DNA from: GJ-E10 sp035625725
Lineage (GTDB): Bacteria; Pseudomonadota; Gammaproteobacteria; Burkholderiales; Burkholderiaceae_F
NCBI GenBank assembly: GCA_035625725.1
Contig: DASPPB010000028.1
Coordinates: forward strand, 1 to 64,000
Length of the DNA stretch: 64,000 nucleotides
Direction: 5' to 3'
The position numbers and the translations under genes are program-made. Shown here piece by piece: positions 34,474 through 41,884 of the stretch; the first letter of the stretch is position 1; each line of letters begins with the position of its first letter. The notes under the pieces are model-generated. The model did no database searches. It saw nothing but the letters and a program-made list of their open reading frames with translations, and was not told the origin of the DNA.

Positions 34474-35229
34474 ATGTCCATTACCATGCGCCAGATGCTG
34501 GAAGCCGGAGTGCACTTCGGCCACCAGACGCGATTCTGGAACCCCAAGATGGCCCCGTTCATTTTCGGCCATCGCAACCGCATCCACATCATCAACCTGG
34601 AGCGCACGCTCGAGCAGTTCAACGGCGCGCTCAAGTTTGTCCGGCAGGTTGCCGCCAACCGTGGCACGGTGCTGTTTGTCGGCACCAAGCGCCAGGCCCG
34701 CGAGATTATGGTGGAGGAAGCGCGCCGCGCCAGCATGCCGTTTGTCGATCAACGCTGGCTGGGCGGCTTTCTCACCAATTTCAAGACGATCAAGGCATCG
34801 ATCAAGCGCCTCAAGGAAATGGAGCAGACCATCGAGGAGGGGGGGTTGGATCGTATGCCCAAGAAGGAGGCCTTGAATTTTCAGCGCGAGGTCGACAAGT
34901 TGAACAAGTCCATCGGTGGCATCAAGGAGATGACCGGCTTGCCGGAGGCGCTCTTTGTGATCGACGTGGGCTACCACAAGATCGCCGTGGCCGAAGCGCA
35001 GAAGCTCGGCATCCCGGTGGTGGGAGTTGTCGACACAAACCATTCGCCCGAAGGGATTGCCTACGTCATTCCGGGCAATGACGACTCGAGCCGTGCGGTG
35101 CGCTTGTACGCGCGCGCGGTTGCCGACGCGATCCTGGAGGGTAAGGCGGCGGGGCTGCAGAGCATCGTGAGTTCCGATACGGGCGACGAATTTGTCGAAG
35201 TCGACGAAGCGACGTCGCAGGGCGCCTAA
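34474..35229 (+). CDS. rpsB: 30S ribosomal protein S2
   Basis: 251 residues from MSITMRQMLEAGVHFGHQ, the conserved S2 N-terminus; upstream open frame is not S2-like. S2 is a late-assembling small-subunit protein. Conserved blocks: RFWNPKMAPFIFGHRNRIHI, LFVGTKRQAREI, RWLGGFLTNFKTIK, ALFVIDVGYHKIAVAEAQ and VVDTNHSPEGIAYVIPGND. Length matches the 240-250 norm. It leads the rpsB-tsf-pyrH-frr run; an intrinsic terminator lies between it and tsf. Confidence 0.98.
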   Translation: MSITMRQMLEAGVHFGHQTRFWNPKMAPFIFGHRNRIHIINLERTLEQFNGALKFVRQVAANRGTVLFVGTKRQAREIMVEEARRASMPFVDQRWLGGFLTNFKTIKASIKRLKEMEQTIEEGGLDRMPKKEALNFQREVDKLNKSIGGIKEMTGLPEALFVIDVGYHKIAVAEAQKLGIPVVGVVDTNHSPEGIAYVIPGNDDSSRAVRLYARAVADAILEGKAAGLQSIVSSDTGDEFVEVDEATSQGA

Positions 35230-35293
35230 ATTGCAAGACTTCGGGAGGCATTGGCGGCAGCAGGGCAGCGGCGCTTAGGGCCGTAGGTATGCG

Positions 35294-35315
35294 GGGGGCG
35301 CTACGCCCCCTTTTT
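35294..35315 (+). terminator. Intrinsic terminator/attenuator between rpsB and tsf
   Basis: A 7-bp GC stem GGGGGCG (35294-35300) and CGCCCCC (35304-35310) with a 3-nt loop, followed at once by TTTTT (35311-35315). It lies 65 bp after the rpsB stop and 30 bp before the tsf start on the same strand, so it probably reduces tsf transcription relative to rpsB rather than ending the operon. Confidence 0.8.
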
Positions 35316-35344
35316 GTGGCACAAGCTTCAGGGGAGGCGCGAGT

Positions 35345-36232
35345 ATGGCGGAAGTAAGCGCGAGCATGGTCAAAGAACTGCGCGAAAAGACGGATGCGCC
35401 GATGATGGAGTGCAAGAAGGCGCTGACGGAGGCGGGTGGGGATCCCGTCAAGGCCGAAGAAATCCTTCGCGTCAAGCTCGGGACCAAGGCCAGCAAGGCC
35501 GCTGCGCGCGTGACGGCCGAGGGAGTTGTCGCTGTCAGCGTCGACTCCGCCGGCAAGAACGCCTCGCTGGTGGAAGTCAACTGCGAAACCGACTTCGTTG
35601 CCAAGAACGAGGAATTTCTCGCCTTTGCGCGCAAAATCTCCCAGCTCGTGCTTGAGCGCGACCCACCGGACGTATCCGCCCTCTTGGGGTTGCCGTTGGA
35701 GGGTTCGACAGTCGAGGCCCGGCGCGCTGCGCTCGTGGGCAAGATTGGGGAGAACCTGTCCGTGCGGCGCTTCGAGCGCATGCGCGCCCAGGGGCGCATA
35801 GCGCAGTACGTGCACGGGGGATCTCGCATTGGCGTGCTCGTGGACGTCAGCGGGGGCGACGAGTCGCTGGCCAAAGACCTGGCCATGCACATCGCGGCTT
35901 CGCGGCCCCGGGCGCTGCACCCGGGACAGGTGGCCGCCGCGGAGGTCGCACGCGAGCGCTCGATCGCCCAGCAAAAGGCCGCCGAGTCGGGCAAGCCCGA
36001 GGCGATTCAGGCCAAGATGGTCGAGGGCGCAGTGCAAAAGTTTCTCAAGGAAGTCACCTTGCTCGGCCAGCCGTTTGTCAAGGATGACAAGGTCGTGGTC
36101 GAGCAACTGCTCAAGCAGCGCGGAGTCACCGTCAATGCCTTCTGCCTGTACGTCGTGGGCGAAGGAATCGAGAAAAAGCAGACGGATTTCGCGGCCGAAG
36201 TTGCCGCGCAGGCGGCCGCCGCGCGCGGTTAA
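35345..36232 (+). CDS. tsf: Elongation factor Ts
   Basis: 295 residues. EF-Ts exchanges GDP for GTP on EF-Tu. Start ATG has GGGGAGG upstream. The N-terminal domain has VKELREKTDAPMMECKKALTE (UBA-like), then the EF-Tu contact NCETDFVAKNEEF with the TDFVAKN core. The C-terminal domain has the conserved LLGQPFVKDDK-type block and VNAFCLYVVGEGIEKK. Intact. It lies downstream of the rpsB-tsf attenuator, 32 bp before pyrH. Confidence 0.98.
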   Translation: MAEVSASMVKELREKTDAPMMECKKALTEAGGDPVKAEEILRVKLGTKASKAAARVTAEGVVAVSVDSAGKNASLVEVNCETDFVAKNEEFLAFARKISQLVLERDPPDVSALLGLPLEGSTVEARRAALVGKIGENLSVRRFERMRAQGRIAQYVHGGSRIGVLVDVSGGDESLAKDLAMHIAASRPRALHPGQVAAAEVARERSIAQQKAAESGKPEAIQAKMVEGAVQKFLKEVTLLGQPFVKDDKVVVEQLLKQRGVTVNAFCLYVVGEGIEKKQTDFAAEVAAQAAAARG

Positions 36233-36264
36233 GTCCAACCCGCATCAAGGAAGGAGCAGGCTCG

Positions 36265-36975
36265 ATGGCAATCTATCAGCGTGTCCTGCTGAAGCTTTCG
36301 GGTGAGGCGCTGATGGGCGAGGACGCCTTCGGTATCAACCGAGCGACGATCGAGCGCATGGTCCGGGACATCGGCGAAGTGCAGCAAATGGGCGTGCAAC
36401 TGGCCATCGTCATCGGAGGCGGCAACATTTTCCGTGGGGTGGCGCTCGGGGCCAACGGCATGGATCGGGCCACGGCCGACTACATGGGCATGATGGCCAC
36501 GATCATGAACGCGATGGCGCTGCAAGACGCGATGCGCAACGCGGGCATCGAGGCGCGCGTGCAGTCGGCGCTCAATGTTGAGCAGGTCGTTGAGCCCTAC
36601 ATTCGTCCCAAGGCCATGCGCTACCTCGATGAGGGCAAGATCGTCATTTTCGCGGCCGGCACCGGAAACCCGTTTTTCACGACCGACACGGCCGCTGCGT
36701 TGCGCGGCTCGGAAATCGGGGCGGAGGTCGTACTGAAGGCGACCAAGGTCGACGGCGTCTATTCGGCCGACCCCAAGAAAGATCCCAAGGCGGTGCGCTA
36801 TCCCCGTATCAGCTTCGACGACGCGCTGGCGCGGAACCTGCAAATCATGGATGCTACGGCCTTTGCATTGTGCCGCGATCAGGGGTTGCCGATCCGGGTC
36901 TTTAACATTTCGCGCCCGGCTGCCCTGATGCGCGCAGTGAGCGGCGAAGACGAAGGCACGCTCGTGCACGCATAG
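36265..36975 (+). CDS. pyrH: Uridylate kinase
   Basis: 236 residues. Phosphorylates UMP to UDP; a hexameric amino-acid-kinase-fold enzyme. VLLKLSGEALMGE at the N-terminus is the phosphate-binding loop; VIGGGNIFRG follows, then DYMGMMATIMNAMALQD, TGNPFFTTDTAAALRG, and KVDGVYSADPKKDP. Ribosome binding site AAGGAGCAGG upstream. Part of the tsf-pyrH-frr run. Confidence 0.98.
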   Translation: MAIYQRVLLKLSGEALMGEDAFGINRATIERMVRDIGEVQQMGVQLAIVIGGGNIFRGVALGANGMDRATADYMGMMATIMNAMALQDAMRNAGIEARVQSALNVEQVVEPYIRPKAMRYLDEGKIVIFAAGTGNPFFTTDTAAALRGSEIGAEVVLKATKVDGVYSADPKKDPKAVRYPRISFDDALARNLQIMDATAFALCRDQGLPIRVFNISRPAALMRAVSGEDEGTLVHA

Positions 36976-36998
36976 TCCACAGGCGGGGAGACCAGCAA

Positions 36999-37559
36999 AT
37001 GGCAGTGACCGACGTTCGTAAGGCGACGGAACAAAAGATGGTCAAGTCGATCGAGGCGCTCAAGGGCGACCTGGCAAAGGTGCGCACCGGTCGCGCGCAT
37101 ACGGGCCTGCTCGACCATGTGCTGGTGGACTACTACGGGTCGATGGTGCCCATTTCGCAGGTGGCCAATGTCGGATTGGCCGACGCGCGCACGATCACCG
37201 TGCAACCCTGGGAGAAAAAATTCCTGAGCGTCATAGAAAAGGCGATACGCGAATCGGACCTCGGACTCAATCCGTCTTCGCAGGGCGAATTGTTGCGTGT
37301 GCCGATGCCGGCCCTCACCGAGGAGAGGAGGCGCGAACTGACCAAGGTGGTCAAGCACGAGGGGGAAAGCGCGCGAGTGGCGGTACGCAATTTGCGTCGC
37401 GACGCCAATCAGCAACTCAAGGAACTGTTGAAAAAGAAGACCATCTCGGAAGACGATGAGCGCCGTGCACAAGATGAGATCCAGAAACTCACGGACAAAT
37501 TCGTCTCGGATATCGACCGGATGGTCGCCGAGAAAGAAAAGGAAATCATGACGGTCTGA
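36999..37559 (+). CDS. frr: Ribosome recycling factor
   Basis: 186 residues, the standard length. With EF-G it splits post-termination ribosomes. It mimics a tRNA with a three-helix bundle and a small beta domain: KVRTGRAHTGLLDHVLVDYY in helix 1 and domain start, NVGLADARTITVQPWEKKF, IRESDLGLNPSSQGELLRVPMPALTEERR split over domain II, and VAVRNLRRDANQQLKEL in the last helices. Lies 23 bp after pyrH. Confidence 0.98.
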   Translation: MAVTDVRKATEQKMVKSIEALKGDLAKVRTGRAHTGLLDHVLVDYYGSMVPISQVANVGLADARTITVQPWEKKFLSVIEKAIRESDLGLNPSSQGELLRVPMPALTEERRRELTKVVKHEGESARVAVRNLRRDANQQLKELLKKKTISEDDERRAQDEIQKLTDKFVSDIDRMVAEKEKEIMTV

Positions 37560-37619
37560 GACAGGCCCCGCGCCTCGACTCGCGACCGTCTGCTCCTGTC
37601 TGCCGTTTCGTCCGCGCCA

Positions 37620-38369
37620 ATGCCCGCTGGAACGCCTTCGTTGCCGCAACGCAGTCCTGAGGTGCCCCGCCACGTTGCCATCATCATGGACGGTAACGGG
37701 CGCTGGGCCAAGGCGCGGCGCCTGCCGCGCGTGGCGGGTCATTCGCGTGGCGTCGAAACCGTGCGCACCGTGATTGAGGCCAGCATTTCCGCCGGTATCG
37801 AGTACCTGAGTCTGTTTGCGTTCAGTTCGGAGAACTGGCGGCGTCCGGCCGATGAGGTCTCGGTGCTGATGCGTCTTTTTGTCAGCTCGCTGCAACGAGA
37901 AATCGACGCCCTCGTGCGCAACGGGGTGCGACTGCGCGTCGTCGGACAGATCGATGCATTCGAGGCTCGGCTGCAGGAACTCATCGCACGCGCGCAGGAC
38001 CAAAGCGCGCACAACAGCCGGATGCACCTGACAATCTGCGCAAGCTACGGCGGGCGCTGGGATATCGTGCAGGCCGCGCAGCGCCTGGTCACGCGCCACA
38101 AACCCGGCGACGAACTTCCGGGCGAGCAAGATTTTGCACGCGAGCTGTCGATGGCGTTTGCGCCGGATCCGGACTTGTTGATTCGCACCGGGGGCGAGCG
38201 ACGCATCAGTAATTTTCTGATCTGGCAGCTCGCATACGCGGAACTGTTCTTTACCGACGTGCTGTGGCCGGACTTTCAGGGCGAAGAGTTCGCCGCCGCG
38301 CTCGCCTGGTACGCGCAGCGCGAGCGTCGCTTCGGGCGCACGAGCGAGCAGCTCGTTCGTACCGGCTGA
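37620..38369 (+). CDS. uppS: Undecaprenyl diphosphate synthase (isoprenyl transferase)
   Basis: 249 residues. Makes the C55 lipid carrier for peptidoglycan and polysaccharides by adding isopentenyl units in cis. VAIIMDGNGRWAKARRLPR holds the catalytic Asp and phosphate-binding residues; SAGIEYLSLFAFSSENWRRP, and near the end PDPDLLIRTGGERRISNFL and ELFFTDVLWPDF, are diagnostic. The first ~18 residues (Pro/Ser-rich) precede the conserved core. It is followed after 8 bp by cdsA. Confidence 0.96.
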   Translation: MPAGTPSLPQRSPEVPRHVAIIMDGNGRWAKARRLPRVAGHSRGVETVRTVIEASISAGIEYLSLFAFSSENWRRPADEVSVLMRLFVSSLQREIDALVRNGVRLRVVGQIDAFEARLQELIARAQDQSAHNSRMHLTICASYGGRWDIVQAAQRLVTRHKPGDELPGEQDFARELSMAFAPDPDLLIRTGGERRISNFLIWQLAYAELFFTDVLWPDFQGEEFAAALAWYAQRERRFGRTSEQLVRTG

Positions 38370-38377
38370 GCCGGGCG

Positions 38378-39223
38378 ATGCTGCGCACCCGCGTACTGAC
38401 GGCATTGGTGCTGCTGCTCGCTTTGGCGAGCGCAGCCGCGGTGTCCCCGCAGGCGCTGTTGGCGTTGGGCGCGTTGTTTGTGGGTGTGGCGCTATCGGAG
38501 TGGCTTCGCTTGAGCGGCATGCCAGCGGCGTTGGCGGCGTCCGTTGCGGCCGCGGCCGCCCTGGCCGGCTTCCTTTTCCAATGGTTTGGGGGGGCGCCCT
38601 CGGCCGGCGCGCTGGCCGCGATCTGCGCCGTATCTTGTGCGGTCTGGGTGGGCATCGGCGTGTTGCTGGTGCAGGCCCAGCGCGGTGGGGTACAGCTGCA
38701 AAGCACAATGCTCGTTGCCGGCGCGTTGTTGCTGGCGGGCAGTGCGTGGCTCGCTTTGGTCGAGTTGCTCCGGCAGGGGCTCGTATGGACAGTCTCGGTG
38801 CTCGCGCTGGTTTGGCTCGCGGATATTGCGGCATATTTTTGCGGTCGGGCGTTTGGCGTGCGCAAGCTCGCTTCGCGCATCAGCCCGGGCAAGACCTGGG
38901 CCGGTGTGTGGGGTGCCGTAATTTCGGTAATCGCGGTGGCCGAAGCGCTGCGCTGGCTCTGGCCGCTGGTGCCGCTGTGGTCGACCCGCATACTGATCGC
39001 CGCTCCCATCCTTGGCATCGGCGTGCTGGTGGCCGTTGTGGCCTTGAGCATCGTTGGGGATCTCTTTGAGAGCCTCGTCAAGCGTCAGGCAGGCGTCAAG
39101 GACAGCGGCACCATACTCCCGGGGCACGGTGGGGTCTGGGATCGGATCGACGCGACCCTGCCCAGCCTTCCCTTTGCGGTGCTAAGCCATTGGACCTTTG
39201 CGGGCGGGTGGAACCATGGATGA
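38378..39223 (+). CDS. cdsA: Phosphatidate cytidylyltransferase
   Basis: 281 residues from the ATG at 38378 (MLRTRVLTALVLLLALA). Makes CDP-diacylglycerol from phosphatidate and CTP, the branch point of phospholipid synthesis. Several hydrophobic helices fill the protein: about 7-45, 48-66, 70-92, 103-125, 130-150 and 195-220. The C-terminal family signature SIVGDLFESLVKRQAGVKDSG and LPGHGGVWDRIDA is complete. The stop overlaps the dxr start by 8 bp. Confidence 0.95.
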   Translation: MLRTRVLTALVLLLALASAAAVSPQALLALGALFVGVALSEWLRLSGMPAALAASVAAAAALAGFLFQWFGGAPSAGALAAICAVSCAVWVGIGVLLVQAQRGGVQLQSTMLVAGALLLAGSAWLALVELLRQGLVWTVSVLALVWLADIAAYFCGRAFGVRKLASRISPGKTWAGVWGAVISVIAVAEALRWLWPLVPLWSTRILIAAPILGIGVLVAVVALSIVGDLFESLVKRQAGVKDSGTILPGHGGVWDRIDATLPSLPFAVLSHWTFAGGWNHG

Positions 39224-40445
39224 TGTGCCGCGCCGCGAGGCAACCGAAGGCGGGCCGCGAGGCGTCTCGATTCTGGGCGCGACCGGCTCCATCGGAGCAA
39301 GCACTCTTGACGTGATTGCGCGCCACCCGGGGCAGTTCCGGGTCGTGGCGCTGACAGCTCATCGCAACACCGCCGCCTTGGTGGCCCTGTGCATACAGCA
39401 CCGGCCCCGGTTTGCCGTGATCGGAGATCCCGCCCTGGAGGCGCAGCTGCGCGCCGAGTTGCACCAGGCGAACGTGCCCACGCAGGTGCGCAGCGGAGTG
39501 CAGGGATTGCTCGAGGCGGCGCGTTGCGAAGACGCGGCCATTGTGGTGGCTGCGATTGTCGGTGCGGCCGGCCTGCTGCCCACGATCGCGGCCGCGCGCG
39601 CGGGCAAGCGCCTGCTGCTGGCCAACAAGGAGGCGATCGTCTGCGCCGGTGTCTTGTTGCTCGATGCGGTGCGCGCCGGCGGCGCCACGCTGCTGCCGCT
39701 CGATAGCGAACACAACGCGATTCACCAGTGTCTGGCCGGCGCGCGCTCCCGAGACGGGGTGCGCCGGCTCATCCTGACCGCATCGGGTGGTCCATTTCGC
39801 GGGCGCCAGGATTTTTCTGGCGTGACGCCGGAGCAGGCCTGCGCCCATCCCAACTGGCAGATGGGACGCAAGATTTCCGTGGACTCGGCGACCCTCATGA
39901 ACAAGGGGCTGGAGGTCATCGAGGCAAGCTGGCTATTCGGGTTTGCTCGCACCCAGATCGACGTGGTGGTCCATCCGCAAAGCGTTGTGCATTCCATGGT
40001 GGAATTTGGCGACGGCTCGGTGCTTGCGCAAATGGGGACGCCCGACATGCGCACGCCGATCGCCTACGCGCTGGGCTACCCACAGCGAATTGACAGCGGC
40101 TCGGAGCGACTCGATTTTCTGCGCCTCACGGCCCTGACCTTCGAGACCCCCGATATGGTGCGTTTTCCTTGTCTGGGGCTGGCCTACCAAGCGCTTGAGT
40201 CCGGCCCCGTGGCCAACATCGTGTTGAACGCCTCCAATGAAATGGCGGTCGAAGCATTTCTGGAGCGCCGTTTGGCGTTTACGGGAATCGCGCCCGTCAT
40301 CTCGGAGACTCTGGACGCGATTTCGCCCGGCGTACCCGACTCGGTCGAAGACGTCTTGGCCATCGACGAAGTGGCCAGGGCCCATGCCCGAGCGCTGATC
40401 GCGCAGCACGCTCCGTCAGGCCTGCGCCGCGATGCATTACGATGA
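39216..40445 (+). CDS. dxr: 1-deoxy-D-xylulose 5-phosphate reductoisomerase
   Basis: 409 residues from the ATG at 39216, inside the end of cdsA. Converts DXP to 2-C-methyl-D-erythritol 4-phosphate with NADPH, the committed step of the non-mevalonate isoprenoid pathway that feeds uppS. NADPH site GATGSIGASTLDV, then LANKEAIVCAG and the metal-binding DSEHNAIHQCL; KISVDSATLMNKGLEVIEA and HPQSVVHSMVEFGDGSVLAQ complete the active site. The N-terminal ~17 residues before the Rossmann motif are longer than usual. Confidence 0.97.
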   Translation: MDDVPRREATEGGPRGVSILGATGSIGASTLDVIARHPGQFRVVALTAHRNTAALVALCIQHRPRFAVIGDPALEAQLRAELHQANVPTQVRSGVQGLLEAARCEDAAIVVAAIVGAAGLLPTIAAARAGKRLLLANKEAIVCAGVLLLDAVRAGGATLLPLDSEHNAIHQCLAGARSRDGVRRLILTASGGPFRGRQDFSGVTPEQACAHPNWQMGRKISVDSATLMNKGLEVIEASWLFGFARTQIDVVVHPQSVVHSMVEFGDGSVLAQMGTPDMRTPIAYALGYPQRIDSGSERLDFLRLTALTFETPDMVRFPCLGLAYQALESGPVANIVLNASNEMAVEAFLERRLAFTGIAPVISETLDAISPGVPDSVEDVLAIDEVARAHARALIAQHAPSGLRRDALR

Positions 40446-40483
40446 GGCTGCATGCACTATGGTGATGAGGCACTGACCGAGCG

Positions 40484-41827
40484 ATGGATCTGATTACAAC
40501 GATTTTGGCCTTTCTTTTGGCGCTGGGAATCTTGATCGTCGTGCACGAGCTGGGGCACTTTTGGGTCGCGCGCTGGTGCGGCGTCAAAGTGCTGCGGTTC
40601 TCCGTGGGATTTGGGCGGCCGCTGTATCGATGGGTGCGCGGTGCGGATCGTACCGAGTGGATCATCGCGGCAATTCCCTACGGCGGGTATGTGAAGATGC
40701 TCGACGAAAACGAAGCCGATGGCACGCCGGTGCCTGCGGCGGAGCTTCCGCGTGCATTCAACCGCCAGCCGGTTGGCAAGCGTGCCGCCATCGTTGTGGC
40801 GGGACCTGCGGCCAATCTGCTGTTTGCCGTCTTGCTCTACTGGGCGGTCAACGTCATCGGCACACTCGAGCCGCTCCCGGTTCTGGGGCCGCCACCGCAA
40901 GATTCTCCGGCGGCCGAAGCGGGTCTGCAAGACGGAGATCAGGTGCTCGAGTTCGACGGGCAGCGGCTTCGCACGTGGAGTGATCTGCGCTGGGCGTTGT
41001 TGCGGGCAGGCATCGCGGGCAAGGTCGCGAACCTTACGGTCCGCGACCTGCAAGGCGTCGAGCGAACGCTGCGCCTGGACCTCTCGTCGGGTCGCACGGA
41101 GGATGTGGATGACACGTGGTTTGAGCGGGTCGGTGTGGTGCGCGGAGCCGGCGCGTCGATCGTTCGCGGTCTTGTCGCGGGGGAAGTGGCTGCGAAAGCG
41201 GGTTTGGCCGTTGGCGATCGAATCGTGTCCATCGACGGCGTCGCCGTGCGCAGCGCGACCGAGGTCACCAAGCGCGTGCGCGCAAGCGCTGGCAGGTTGC
41301 AAACATGGGAATTGGAGCGAGACGGCGTGCTGCAGCGGCGCACGCTCACACCCGCCGCTTTGACGCTTTCCGACGGCCAGACGATCGGTCGCGTGGGCGT
41401 GGACTTTCTTGAACTGCAGTCGATTCGCTATCCGCCCGTGGAAGCTCTGGGGAGAGCGGCCTCGCGCACTTGGGACACCAGCGTGTTTTCTTTGCGCATG
41501 GTCTGGCGCATGGTGGAGGGTCGCGCGTCGTGGCGCAATTTGTCCGGACCGGTGAGCATCGCCGATGTGGCCGGGCAAACGGCTCGCATCGGGCTCGTTG
41601 CGTATCTGAGCTTTCTTGCTTTGGTTTCAATCAGCCTTGGCGTCCTTAATCTGCTGCCAATTCCGGTGCTCGATGGCGGTCACTTGCTGTACTATGCGGT
41701 TGAGATTGCAAAGGGCAGTCCACCGTCGGTGCGCACGGTGGAACTGGCGCAGCGCGTTGGAATCGGCATGTTGATCCTGCTAACCGCTCTTGCCCTATTC
41801 AACGATCTGACGCGCCTGCTTTCCTGA
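40484..41827 (+). CDS. rseP: Site-2 RIP metalloprotease RseP
   Basis: 447 residues. Inner-membrane zinc protease that cuts anti-sigma factor RseA after DegS and clears signal peptides. HExxH motif in IVVHELGHFWVARW in the first membrane span, LDG motif in NLLPIPVLDGGHLLYYAVE near the C-terminus, and two periplasmic PDZ domains between (about 115-210 and 210-295, with EAGLQDGDQVLEFDG and KAGLAVGDRIVSIDG). Final spans at about 365-395 and 425-445. Sits in the dxr-rseP-bamA order common in proteobacteria. Confidence 0.96.
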   Translation: MDLITTILAFLLALGILIVVHELGHFWVARWCGVKVLRFSVGFGRPLYRWVRGADRTEWIIAAIPYGGYVKMLDENEADGTPVPAAELPRAFNRQPVGKRAAIVVAGPAANLLFAVLLYWAVNVIGTLEPLPVLGPPPQDSPAAEAGLQDGDQVLEFDGQRLRTWSDLRWALLRAGIAGKVANLTVRDLQGVERTLRLDLSSGRTEDVDDTWFERVGVVRGAGASIVRGLVAGEVAAKAGLAVGDRIVSIDGVAVRSATEVTKRVRASAGRLQTWELERDGVLQRRTLTPAALTLSDGQTIGRVGVDFLELQSIRYPPVEALGRAASRTWDTSVFSLRMVWRMVEGRASWRNLSGPVSIADVAGQTARIGLVAYLSFLALVSISLGVLNLLPIPVLDGGHLLYYAVEIAKGSPPSVRTVELAQRVGIGMLILLTALALFNDLTRLLS

Positions 41828-41884
41828 CCCCGAGTGCCGCGTCGTCGGCCCAAACGAAAAAGAATCGCGACGGATTTCGGTTTC

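Noticed and set aside
36879..38834. 651-codon open frame antisense to frr, uppS and cdsA
   Set aside because: Pro/Arg/His-rich composition and complete overlap with three conserved plus-strand genes.
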